Shown here in pieces: positions 28,821-40,440 of a stretch of 64,000 nt of DNA. The notes under the pieces are model-generated. The model was not told the origin of the DNA and made no database searches. It worked only from the letters and a program-made list of their open reading frames with translations. The stretch lies in contig CAUJNA010000189.1 in assembly GCA_963377175.1 (NCBI GenBank), positions 196,394-260,393 on the forward strand. Reading direction: 5' to 3'. The DNA comes from Effrenium voratum (lineage: Eukaryota > Sar > Dinophyceae > Suessiales > Symbiodiniaceae). Position 1 is the first letter of the stretch, and every line of letters begins with the position of its first letter. A program made the position numbers and the translations under genes.

Positions 28821-29943
28821 TAGTTTTCAAGCTTCATGTTCACTGGGCCATCCGCATTTTGTCATGGTGGTGCTTGCGTTGTCTCTTGGGCATCCCGAAG
28901 ATTGGTTCATATTTTCAGGGGCCTCCAAATTTTGATGTGATAGTTTTTCAGATTAAACATGTTTTGATACTGGGCCCACCAAGATTTGGGGTTGTCCGGC
29001 TTTCTAGGCATCAAAAAAGTCAGCGTGTAGTTCAAGGCATCTTTGCGCGCCACTGTCATAAGGGAAATAACAATGTAGCAGCCCCATGAGTAATTCATAT
29101 TTCTTGACAAACATTTCAACACACATTAACGCAAACACGTAAACCCGTGTTGTCACACACACATACACATATCAATATGTAAAACTAAACTTTTCAGGCA
29201 CAGCCTGGGCATAGACAAATGAGGAGCGGACGAAACACTTTACTCGGCCCTAGTACTTGTTTGAACGTTCTCGTTTTTGGGGGAGACCTTATCGTTTTAC
29301 AGTGTTTCGAACTTTGGCAGAACCGGCTCGAAAATCGCAACTTTCTAGTACAAGTCTTGTACGCGAAGTACACTTCCGCAGCTCCAGCTCGAAAATCGCA
29401 ACTTTGTCGTACAAGTCTAGTACGCGAAGTACACTTCCAGTTCGAAAATCAACTTCTCAGTACAAGTGTCGTTTTTACGAAGCACACCTTGGCAGCTCCA
29501 GCTTGAAAAAGTGGCGACTCGTTTTACGGTGCCACCCAAACGAAGTTGCAACTGCAGTGGTTGTTATAGAGCCGTGTGTTAGCTAAGGGCTTTCCATGGT
29601 TTTGGCATGTGTTATGCAAAAACTTACCCCGCCTTGATAAAGTGGTCTTCGTAGGTTTTGTCCGTGGCTCATATGTAGATTTGAGAAAGATAGGGCCCCA
29701 AAACTACCCAAAAGGCGCAAGCATGCCTATCCTTTTATCCGCGCACGCGGCCTAATTGTTCCGGCGAATGTACATGCCAAACGGTCTAATGAATCGACCT
29801 TGACTGACATGCTTCACTATGCTGCGACAAGTCCTTCAAGTTTACATTCCATTCGAGGACTCGCCAAACAGCATGACCTCCACTCAGGAACTCGCCGACG
29901 CTGGTCCTCGGCGGGTAGTCCCTGATAGCAAATCTCGGCTGTC
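28821..29943. other. Unique sequence after the array, no gene seen
   Basis: No recognisable frame. It contains the short hairpin tandem repeat at 29327-29510 listed separately. Confidence 0.45.
29327..29510. repeat. ~60-bp tandem repeat with internal hairpin
   Basis: Three imperfect units begin TCGAAAATC near 29328, 29390 and 29441 (periods ~62 and ~51). Each contains GTACAAG-TC-TTGTAC or a variant, a 6-7-bp inverted pair, followed by GCGAAGTACAC. Confidence 0.8.
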
Positions 29944-30635
29944 TCAGGCTTGCCGCATCCTTGGCCACATGCACTCCGGTTCCGCGCAGCGTGCCACCCC
30001 AGAGATTCCCCGAATCGTTGCAGAAACGATCTCAGTCAACTCCTCACCTGAGATCACCAACTCGTCCTTCGCGGCCTTAGTCCGCTCTGCTTGACGAACT
30101 GTTGTGAAATCTCCACACTCCACCAGTTCGTCCGCAGCACCTTCTTCATCTGGCTCGCGCCCATGTCCTTGGTCCCGGCATCCACAAACAAGTTGGCCGT
30201 CGCCGTCCAACGGAATGCTGTGTTTGGCCTCCGCAGCTGCCGTCGCAAGCTCGCCAGCGTGAATGCCAGCGACTTCTGCGCACCAGGGCCAGTGTCCTTG
30301 CTCAACTGGTCGCGGTCCGTGACCCCCGGCGGCACCTCTGTGATGCGTCCTTCTAGTCCACCGAAATGCCTCTCGCCTCCGCAATCACAACCACGCAGAA
30401 GCTCACCAGCATCCAGCCCTTCTGCTGCCCCCAGTGTCTCCGCCGCATAGGAACTCCGGCAGACGCTCCGGCGACTGCTGGTGTCCAGCAGGTTGAGCTC
30501 CCCGGCTTTGGCCTTGCACGATTGCGAGCACCACCGCATAGCAAGATTGCGAATGCACCTTCTGCCCGGGCTCCGCTGCGCTTGGTGGTCACATTGCCCA
30601 GTCACCACCGTGACGCCGGCCTTCGTGTAGTCCAC
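29944..30635 (-). pseudogene. Relic of a second retroelement: RNase H region
   Basis: In shifting frames on the minus strand I read a G-A-F-A-I-L-L stretch, then LNLLDTSSRR, CRSSYAAETLGAAEGLDAGE, VTDRDQLSK and AFRWTATANLFVDAGTKDMG. This order (small strand, RSSxAAE, VTD, RWxxTxxxxxDxxTK) is what I expect of an RNase H domain in another dinoflagellate copia-like family. It is clearly different from the RNase H of the 18-kb element. Frame changes show that it is broken. Confidence 0.6.
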
Positions 30636-30690
30636 GCCCGTGAGCAGGATAGCGTTGTTGCCTCACAGGGCCGTCCCAATGGTAGCTTTC

Positions 30691-31128
30691 TCAAAATTCT
30701 TCTTCTTCTCCCGAATGTTGAGAAGACTGTCCGGGCCCAACCTCCGGCATCTCGGAATCACCATCGTCTTCAATGGAGATCAGCATGTCCTTGGTTTCAG
30801 GGTCTCGACAAATGCGCTTCACGCGCCCAATGGCGGCTTTGGCTTTGTCATCACCCGTGAACAAGAGGTCGTCCGCAACAGACAGGGAGGGCTCCATCCA
30901 ATGTCCTCTCTTCGCCTCCTCAACTCCCCGCACAGGTTCTTGGCACAGAGGCGTGCGATTGCTTTCTCCTTCATCCTCCTCGCCTGATGTGAGCGCCAAC
31001 CCCGGGATTGCCTGCCTTGGACTCCGCCGGCGACAATACCATGACCGCCTCGTTCTGCAACCACTTCTGTCACTGACCCCGCTGCTTCCCAGAAAGCATC
31101 TCGGGTCTTCTCCTCCACGTTGGTTCAA
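30691..31128 (-). pseudogene. Possible reverse transcriptase relic
   Basis: The frame contains SVADDLLFTGDDKAKAAI, which resembles the VDDLLF-G segment around the polymerase Asp pair. It lies just upstream, on the same strand, of the RNase H relic. The rest is too degraded to assign, and the match could be chance. Confidence 0.3.
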
Positions 31129-34100
31129 TCAAGGTCCGCGCCCGCCAAGGCCAAGGCCGGACATGCTCTGCGAGGTGGTTTGGTTCGGGGTGCTGGGGGG
31201 GGGGGGTTATGGCAGTGTCATTACTTTGCCACAGTATGCATGTTTGCATTCAGGCTCTCGCGCATGCGCTGCTGCTGCGCTTGGCAGGGCATCCCGCGCC
31301 TTCTCATGAGCTGCGACCATTTTAGCTGGCAGATTCACTTGTTCTGAATTCTTTTCTAGGATACTGGGCTGGGAAGTGCGTACGTTTTTGACTAGGGGCA
31401 GGCTTTGGCACTGTCGCATGTCAAATCATGTTCTTAGACCATGGGCTAAGGTGTGGACAAGATCCATAGAAGATTGCACCATTAGCTTCGTCCAACAGGC
31501 GATCGGCTTGAATTTTCGCGGTTGGTTGCCTTCGTCTGCTCTCGCTGCGCAGGCTTCTGTGTTATACGGCATGGAAGGCCTATGTGTCCGTTTGCGTCTC
31601 CCGGTTGCTTGCAGCCCGGCTAGCTCGGCGACAACTGCTCACAACGCCGGCTCCGCTGCTATTCAAAATAAAGGTCACCTTTCCGAGCTTTCCTCTCCGG
31701 GCTTCGCTCTGCTATTGAAGATGTTGTTGACGCTTTGTCATGCCTGTACTTGGGCCAAAAGCCTGCTTTGGAAAACGTTTTGCTAGCCTTGGCGGCATGC
31801 AGAAAAGCGCCAGGACAAGCGCCCCCCGTCTCGAGCATTCAGTGATCTCACTTGGCTGGATTTGCCTGCGCAATGAAATGCACCGTCCCACGCAGGCCAT
31901 GCGAGCGGCCTTGAATGCACCTGTTTGAAGCCGCCGAAACACTGTTGAAACCTCATTTCACAAAGCTGTCGGGGAAACTCTGTTTCTCGTGACGAATTCT
32001 GGCATTGTGTTTCGCATTGGTTTTTACTGTGTTTTCTTACATGTAGCATCATTCCAATGACACGGAGCGCGGCCAAGCTTTGTCGGTCACCTCGGACTCT
32101 TGCGACTGCAGGATTGAAACCGCGGCAAAACATCGCGATTGCACCTCCACGTTACGTTGGACCAGTTTAGTTCTCGACCCTGTGTGGCCAATAGAACTTT
32201 GTGATGATCACTGCCCTCTGGTCGACCTTGCAAAGATCATCGCCCATCCCAGCCACCATGAGCTCCCGGATGTCCTTCTGCTTCTGGGCTTCCTCGCAAA
32301 CTTGTAGTGGGGGATGTCGTTCCAAGGTTGCCTGCGTCAAGAGCACATCTCGGGCTTTGCGTCTGGGCGTGATCGGCTGTGTCTTGTACGCCCTTCTCTT
32401 CGGTTATCGGCCAACTGCTGCTCCTTCAGAAAGTGCTCTGCAGCACGGCCGTCGCAAACTCCAGTGGAGCCCCGCAGCTGCCGCTCTCGCGTGACCGTTC
32501 ACGGTCTCCTTTCTCGCATTGATGGTTGTGCTTGAGGTTCACCCCTTTCTGGCATTGGTGGTTGCGCTTGAGGTTCACGCGTGTCCAGCTGTTGTGATTG
32601 CGGTAATTGCGCCGGAAGCCCGATTGCCAGCATTTGGGTGACCTTCTTCTGGCCATTTTTCTGACACTCAGCATCGCCTTCCCAATGTTCAGGAAGTCCA
32701 CGTGCCACCCGCCTGCCTTTCTGCTCGAGCTCCAAAGCCCGAAGCGAGGCGCCGCCTCGCTTCAGCGGCCAGGCGACCTGCTTCTTGAAGTCTTTCACGG
32801 CGTCACCTCGGCCATTTCAATCGGGTTGATAGGGGGTTGGGGGTAGATGGGCCTGTTGAAGCTAAGCCCGGAGTTGGGGGCAGATGGCTTCTTTCAAGTT
32901 GGGCTCCCACTTTGGTTGAACCTAAGCCCCCTTGATAGGGGGTTGGGGGTAGATAACCCTAAACCCTAAAAGCTTTAGCGCTCGAATCCTGAGTTGGAAA
33001 AAGCCGCCAGCGTGGGTCTTCTGCCGCATGGGCCCTCGAGCTGCTCAAGCCAGCTCGGCTGCCACGTCTTGAAGTCGTCGGTCGCGCCCTCCCGAAATCG
33101 GATGAAGTGGCCCACACCGCAAACGCCAGCTATGGCGGCGTGGCAACTCCTCCGACCAACAGCTGGATTAACACAGGGCTCCAGCCATGCTCCGCTAGCA
33201 CTGAAAGAGATGGGGCCCCCCCCAAAAGGTGCAAAGCGCCTATCCTTTTACGCGCGCACGCCGTCTTAGCGCAAGGCAACTGTCTTATGAACCGACCCTG
33301 ACTGACACGCTGGGTTTTCCACAAGATTTGTCCATATACACTATTTAGATGCGCGAAGTGTTGGAACTGAACAAATCCAAAACAGGTACGGGAAACACGT
33401 GCGCAAAAGCATGATTGAACTGGCCCTTGCGTCAAGTCAATAGGAACTGCACCGCCCAAATGAAGAGAAACGGCACCGCCTAATCAAAAAATCATACAAG
33501 AGCATCAATAAAGTTTGTAAAATCCAGCACCAATAGAAACGGACCAAACCAATATCAAGACAAACACACTCGTTTCTATTGATTAGAACCAATAGCCGAT
33601 GCTCAGAGTCAAAGACTTGGTAAAAAAAAAAGCAGCGGGGCGAACGCTCAAACCGGAAGAAATAGCAGCCGTCGCCGGGACACGCAACACGTGCCTCAGC
33701 GCGCCGCCCGCCAACCAGGTCTGCTCTTGACTCTGCGAGCGCAGCTCGAGCTCCATCTCCTAGCGCGAAGCTCCGAACTCGGACCAAGAAAATGCGCAAG
33801 GGTAGCGCAAACATTGCCAGCGAACCTCACCTACCTTGAAGCAACCACAATCTGTGGCAACCATGTGCTTCGAACTGTCACGCCAGGCCCCCTCAGAGTT
33901 CGCTCCAAGCCCATCAGCAGGGACTGCAGGCCAATGGCTAAGCCAATCAACAGGCTGCCGCGTGCGGAGAGGATCCAGGCCCTCTTGTTGGCCTGCGGGC
34001 GGAAATCGTGGCGGGCATGGCTGAGAACAATCGAACCACACACGCTCGCCCAACTCTGGTTCCCATAAAACAAACAATATGAGAAATCGAGGGCAATTAG

Positions 34101-36552
34101 TTGATTGTACACCGAAGGTCACTTGTACCACCTCAACACACCACTTGTAATGTCACAACGTTGTGAATGAAACCGCAAATAGCACGCTGCCTTCATCGTT
34201 GTAGCGCTGTACAGCCCTGCGCTACTTTAGGCCAAATGCCATGGGTGGCGTTGGTCTGGGAATGCAACACTGGTCACAGCCCCCACGCGGCGATGCCCAT
34301 TTAGAGCGCAGTGGCCAAAATATGCCTCCTACTTACAGTGGCATTTCTTACCCGACTACTTTGAGCAGCCGCGCTTGTTTTCCTCTTTCTGCAATTCACA
34401 CCGAGCACGTCCTGTCACATTGTACAGAAAATGAATTCGAATGGAGCGAAGTTGACACACATCCCGCCAACCGGATTGCCGGCGCGCTGTCTCGGATTTC
34501 TTTGCAAGCCAACGCCAGCCCGCGAACATTCCGGATCTCAACTGCCCCCATGTGGCCATTTATGCGCTCCGAGAATTTCACATCGCATCTCACTCTGCTT
34601 CTGCGACGGTCGATGCCCCTTCCGCTACTAGGGCATCCAGCTCAGTGACGCACACTCTTCGACAGCCCCTTCGAGAATCCAAGCAAGTCATCAGAACGAA
34701 ATTGGCCCCGGCCCTGCCCGATCTCTTCCATCTCTTCTTCTCGAATCCGGCAGATGTCTGAAGTTCAGCTTCGGGTTCCCAGGGAGTCTGTCCCTTCGCC
34801 GACTTGTCAACCATGGATCTCAGCAACTTGACTGTAATCAATGCATCTTCTTGCTTACAATCCGCAAGTCCTTGATTGTCTGAACTGCAAAGCGGGCAAG
34901 TTTCCACCCCAAGCGCCGACACAATCTGCCAGCTTCCTTTTGCACGGCGTAGATGCTACAGGCTTCTCCTCGCCCACTTCCATGTCTTTGAGCCCATGGA
35001 TTCCGGTACGGCGGCGGAGCCCCTCCTCGCTGGCCTCAGAGGCTTAAGACCCACCACAATCCGGAGCGGGGAAGACTCCTTTCGTTCCTCTCACGGAAAT
35101 ACCGGTGCCATCAAGTGTTCCCCGATTGAACAATCCGTGGAACATCCCTCCGGCACGCCCACTCGCAGCATACTCACACACTGATCCACGCAACAAATCT
35201 TTGCGCCACACCATCACACTCGCGTTCTGTCCACGGAGTTGGCTCAGCTTTGGCTTGTTGAGCTTCCGGTTCTGCGGTGGCATTGTGTTCTGGAAATAGA
35301 TCACAATGGCTTGCTTGAGCGAGTAAAGCAAAGCGTCGCCCGCCCCCCGTGAAATGGACTCCTGCGCCCTCTTGCCCCAGGTGTAACCAGACACGGCTTG
35401 GAGCGCACATCGCTTGCCACCACCCGGCACACGCACGGCTCCCAGGATCGTAGTGAGAGATAACCACATCCTCTCCGTCCACTGGTGCATGCACGCCGAT
35501 CGTGCAATAGTGCTCCGCATGTAGCATTTTCTCTTCAAGTTTCCCGCCCGTCGCTAACAGGAAGAACAATGCCCAAATGGGACAGCGCCTTTTGGGACCC
35601 GATTGTTTTGAATGCGATGTTGAGCAAAAAGCACGAACTCCCTCATGTCTTCAACAGCTCCCGTCAATCCAAATGTGACGACTGTAGCGGCAATTCTAGA
35701 ACGATCGTGTTTGTGACACATATGTCAGCGAAGCCGTTGTCAGTCAGCGATCCTGCCGGCGGGGGGCCCTTTGCGCCCACTGCACATCTTGTCAGGGTAA
35801 TCACTGATGACCATGACGCAAACGCTTGGACGATCTTGCAGTTCCTGGTTGATGGACCGCACTTCGATCTTGGCCCTGCGCTTCTCTGCCATCCTTCGAA
35901 GTTGGTCCCCCGTGGACATAATCAAGTTGCGTTCCTCTTCACTCAGCAATGATTGCATCGCCTTGTCAAGTTCCACAATGGTGCCCGAAAATATCATTGC
36001 CGAGATGAGAAGTCGCTCCCTGGGCAACCGGCGGTCCATAGCATACCACATCAAGCTCGAAGATTCGGTACCCCTTCAATGATTCCTAAAGGGCGAACCA
36101 GTTAGTTGTTGCGTCGATCGTCAAAACGATTGGCCTCGACGCCTTGCCTTGGATGGAATTAGCATTTGGTGAAGCAGTTGCCCATGCCCGACTTGACAAA
36201 GTAGGTCTCACCCTTCCCCGCCCGTTCCACTGCATCAGCAAGTGAAACCCATAGATGGTGTCATCCATGAAGTTCAGGCATTGTTGCAAATACAACTTCA
36301 GCGCCCGGGCCGACACCGATACGGAGTTCCATGGGTCACTTGAGGTTGAAACAGCCTCCTACACGGAGCATAATGATACCTCACCAAGATACCAGCAGGC
36401 TCATTGTAGCGCCATGGGTCGAACTCTTGGGATTCGTTTAACTCAGTCTGTTGTTGACAATCACTCCCGTTGGGGTTGTAGTCACGGGTGCCTGGGCCTC
36501 AGCGTCGCTGGCCGAAAATTGAATAACCGCTCTGTCTGGCCTGGTGGGGTCT
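31129..36552. other. Degraded sequence without a firm gene
   Basis: Several minus-strand frames of 100-165 codons (for example 35044-35538, 35174-35569 and 35740-36054) have protein-like composition in shifting frames, as expected of decayed coding DNA, but I cannot name a family. Between 32815 and 32990 there is a G-rich patch repeating GATAGGGGGTTGGGGGTAGAT and ending AACCCTAAACCCTAAAA. Near 32510-32580 a ~32-bp unit (GTGCTTGAGGTTCACSC) occurs twice. Confidence 0.35.
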
Positions 36553-36750
36553 TCATCTCGACTCAAGTTCCCAGAGTCCGTTTAAGCATTTCATGGAGCC
36601 AGGCAATACGGATGCCACGGTCCGTTCCAAGCGGCTCATAGTGGGATTCTTACCGGTCCTCGCAACTGCAATCATGGACTGGCTGTCATCATACACAATA
36701 ACATTTGGCTTGCGCCAAACTTCCGAGCAAAGACGAAGAAAGGAACCGCT
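36553..36750 (-). pseudogene. Relic of copia RNase H related to the 18-kb element
   Basis: The minus strand reads VIVYDDSQSMIAVARTGKNPT followed by RLERT. This parallels FVFYDDNKAMIGVVRSGRNPT-RHLERS of the element at 13914-14759. The catalytic Asp pair is kept, but the reading degrades on both sides and no LTR is seen nearby. It is a related but divergent family member. Confidence 0.75.
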
Positions 36751-36948
36751 TGCGAGAAAGCATGCGGAAAAAGAATGACCCTCTGCCTCTGCAGGTTTTG
36801 GCGTGTCCGGCGGGCTAACTTTAAAGCTACCTCGGTCGCAACGCCCAACTGACTTCGGGCGCGGACGGTCCCAAAATGCAGACCCGGGCTCATTGCAAGG
36901 CGCGCGCGCTTTTCGCGCGTCAGTTTCGCGAAAAAGGCGCGGCTTGCG

Positions 36949-37150
36949 TGGCCGGCGCAGCACTTTGTTAAATTGGTCGGTCAGGTTGCGCAGCAGGCGC
37001 CACACTTTGGCAGCAGTTGCAGATTTCGTGGCAGGGGCAGCACTTTTAATTGGCGCAAACGCGCAAGCTGGCACACGCAGACTTCGCGCAGGCGTGGCGC
37101 TTTCGCAAGGTACACATTTCGTGGCAGGCGCAGCACTTTCAGAAGATAGA
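36949..37150. repeat. Imperfect repeats around GTGGC(A/C)GGSGCAGCACTTT
   Basis: The core occurs at about 36949, 37030 and 37120, separated by related GCGCAGCA/GGCGC sequence. The spacing is irregular. It abuts the GATA tract. Confidence 0.55.
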
Positions 37151-37175
37151 CAATACATTGACGGTGAAACCAACT

Positions 37176-37590
37176 GCCAGATAAATAGATAGATAGATAG
37201 ATAAATAGATAAACAAATATCTAACAAACGGACAGATTGATTGCTAGATAGCTAGACAGATACATGGAGATGACAAATAGATAAAACAAAGCAGGTAAAA
37301 GATTGGATAGCCAGCTAGCGATAGAGGGTAGAAGGCTAGATGGATAGATTTAACAGATAGATAGGTCGACTAATAGGTAGATTAGATAGGTAGGTAGATA
37401 GAAAGATACATAATAGAGAGGATAGATAAATGAATAGATAGATAGCCGGATGGAAAGAAATAGACATATTGATAGAAAGATAGGTAGGTAGGCAGATGGA
37501 AATCGCATAGAAAAGATAGAAAGGATGGTAAGATAGACTGCTAGATATGTTATGTAGATAGATTGACAAACAAATTTAATACATAGATAG
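37176..37590. repeat. GATA/TAGATAGA microsatellite, degenerate
   Basis: Interrupted GATA, GGTA and AGATA units over about 400 bp. The Ile-Tyr-Leu-Ser frames on the minus strand come from the repeat. Confidence 0.9.
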
Positions 37591-37597
37591 AGAGAAC

Positions 37598-37930
37598 CAG
37601 CTTCGTCGGCTCTTCTGGTACCGTTTTTTGATATGTTTGATATTCTTCCACAGCTTTCTGGAACGGGCCCTTCCGAGTCGGGTCCTCTGGGCGCTTCACA
37701 TACCTCTGATGGATGCCATCCAACTTGATCCACTTGGGGGAGTTCGCCACAGCGTTAAGCACTGAGGAGCTCTTAGACCGCTTGTTCCGGAAGCCGCTGG
37801 CAGAGGATTCTGAAGCTTCAAAGGTGGGAAAGCGCTGAGGGATGACCGCACCCTGGATGCCCCCCAAGCGGCCGCCGCGGAACATTGGCTCAGGCGGAGC
37901 TAGGCAGTTCGATTGCGAGGTGTCACGCAA
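37598..37930 (-). CDS. Possible host exon, unknown product
   Basis: Minus-strand frame with non-repetitive, protein-like composition (for example WIKLDGIHQRYVKRPEDPTR followed by FQKAVEEYQTYQ), cut at its 3' side by the GATA microsatellite. A potential splice donor (CTG/GTTCTC) lies at the boundary. I recognise no family; it could be an exon of an intron-containing gene. Confidence 0.3.
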
Positions 37931-39559
37931 ACAGAATCCGGTCCGCTGTCATGGGTAGTTAACTCGAGCAATGCGTAAAAGTCACGTCGTTGACATGCTG
38001 AAACTTAAAATGAATAAAAAGCTGCTCTCCAAAAATACCTGGCTTCTTCTAGCCATGCTTGTGCGTGCGCACGCGCTGTCCGCCATCACCAGCAGCGCGT
38101 GCAAGTACTTCAGTTCACTGCACCGACAACACGAAACGCCGCCTCAAATTGGTAGGTGACGGGGGTGTGGACTCACAGCTCAGGCAAACACTATCTGGTC
38201 GCCGCTCAGAATTGTGCACAATGTTAGACTTTCATTGCCAAAGCATAGTTGATGTACAGACTATGGGGCAGAAGCAGACACAATCGTTCTCACACATGTG
38301 CGACGTCCATCCTTCAAGCACTATAGCTCATTTTCCGCGAGACTCCTTAGAGGCTCACAAATGACGGGGTGAAGCGGGCGAAGGCAGTTCAGTTAGGCAG
38401 TGAGAAGAGCGCGCATGTCAGGACAAGATGCCGTGAGCCTTGCAGTGGGGCCAGTCCGTTTCTTGAGATCCGCTGGTCTTCTGGGGCACGGGCGCATCCG
38501 AACTGTTTGATGTAGGGGCCATGTTCCGAACTGTCTGCTTGTAAGCCTAAGTCGTTCGGCAATGCTGCAAGACCATTCCATGATGCCTTCCTACACTCAG
38601 CCCGCCACATGCCATCCTCTTAAGCAAACTTCGCTCTGATGTTTTGTTGACACTCCTGCAGGCCTGGCGGGTGGGCTCTGGGAGTGACAATGAAACCAGC
38701 ACCAGCCTCATGTCAGCAGCATTAGCCTCAGGCTTGCAAGAAAAAGACTTCGCAGTTTGACAGCCGGCCTTTTTGGCAACCTGAAAGACTGGAATGAAAG
38801 CTCAGGGCGCCCGGCATAGAGTAGCCCTCCAGCTCCCCGGCCTAGGTCGGTGCGCTTAGAAGCTGGAGAATCCGGACACGGTTGATTGCTGGCTTTCTGA
38901 ATTGGATCAAGCTCCATGACTCTTCACCAAACATGTCCCAGCGAACGGGAAGGCGTTTCGCCTCGGCTCATAGACCTCTTCGCTCGTGCAAGTCTCTGCA
39001 ACGCGCATTGATCCTTTGCGACGCTCCCTCGTGAAGACTGACTCCATTGAGCCCAGCCAACAGCTTTGCATAGGGTGCGCCTTTGTCTCCAGATTTCATG
39101 AAAGACATGCTTCAGAAAACACTGATTGAGAATGATGCGGGACTGCCAAAGACAACCTTCATGCGTTGTGAGTTTACCCCTGCTTCGTGAGCGCGAGATC
39201 ACCAGATTTCACCAAAGAGGAATGGACCCAAAAGCTCTCCGCTCTGAAGCTTTGCGATTGCAAGAACGCTGCAGCAAAACAAACAAAAGTTGATCGCTCA
39301 CAAAGCAGTACGCTCCAGCATGCTCAAAATCATAGTGAGGGTTCAAGTGATTCGAAACAAATGTTTAATTAGTGCTGTTTGAAGTGCGCCATGTTTTCGA
39401 AGTGCGTTTGGATGTTTAGGCCAACCCTGCACAAACCCGCGCAACCCGCAACGCAAAGCAAAGCAGGCTCCGAGGCGGCTGCTTGCATCCAGCTCTTGAG
39501 TCCGCCGTCTGCGCCAATCCAAGCCTCGCGAGTCTCACTCGAAGCATAGATCCACCTTC
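37931..39559. other. No recognisable gene
   Basis: Mixed-composition sequence with only short, random-looking frames on both strands. Confidence 0.45.
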
Positions 39560-40440
39560 GGTCGGGCGCTTCGGGGCGCTCTTCGGGGCGCTCTTCGGGG
39601 TGCTCTTCGAGGGTTGCTTCGCGTGTGCTTCGGATTGCTCTTCGGGGGGTGCTTCGGGTGTGCTTCGGGGTCGGGGTTGCTCTTCGGGGCGCTCTTCGGG
39701 GTGCTCTTCGGGGGCTGCTTCGCGTGTGCTTCGGATTGCTCTTCGGGGGGTGCTTTGGCTGTGCTTCGGGGTCGGGGTTGCTCTTCGGGGTGCTCTTCTG
39801 GGCGCTCTTCTGGGTGCTCTTCGGGGTGCTCTTCGGGGTGCTTTGGGGCTCTTCGGGGTGCTCTTCGGGGTGCTTCGCGGTGCTGTTCGGGGCGCTCTTC
39901 TTTGGGGGGGGGGGGGGTGCGGGGTGCTCTTCGGGGTGCTCTTCGGGATGGTTTTTGGGGTGCTCTTCGGGGTGCTCTTCGGCGCTCTTCGGGGTGCTCT
40001 TCGGGGTGCTCTTCGGGGTGCTCTTCGGGGTGCTCTTCGGGCGCTCTTCGGGGTGCTCTTCGGGGTGCTCTTCGGGGTGCTCTTCGGGGTGCTCTTCGGG
40101 GTGCTCTTCGGGGCGGGTGCTCTTCGGGGCGCTCTTCGGGGTGTGCTTCGGGGTGCTTCGGGGGTGCTTCGCGTGTGCTTCGGGGTGCTCTTCGGGGCGC
40201 TCTTCGGGCTGCTTCGGGGTTGCTCTTCGGGGTGCTCTTTGGGGCGTGCTTCGCGGTGCTGTTCGGGGCGCTCTTCTTTGGGGGGTGGGTGCGGGGTGCT
40301 CTTTGGGGGGCGCTCTTCCGGACGGGGGGCGCTGTTCGCGGGGTGCTCTTGAAGGGGAGGCGCTCTTCGGGGGTTGCTCTTCAGGGGGTGCTCGTTGTGG
40401 CGCAGGGTGCGTTGGGGTGTGTCGGAGATGCATTGGGGTG
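39560..40440. repeat. 12-bp minisatellite (GCTCTTCGGGGT)n
   Basis: Tandem, slightly variable units around GCTCTTCGGGGT/GCTCTTCGGGGC, with longer variants GGTTGCTTCGCGTGTGCTTCGG at 39600-39770 and 40150-40180 and a poly-G run at 39905. The 12-bp period gives Gly-Val-Leu-Phe repeats in one plus-strand frame and Glu-His-Pro-Glu on the minus strand. Confidence 0.93.

Noticed and set aside
32955..32972. AACCCTAAACCCTAAAA as an interstitial telomere
   Set aside because: Only two CCCTAAA units, within a G/C-skewed patch; too short to support the claim.
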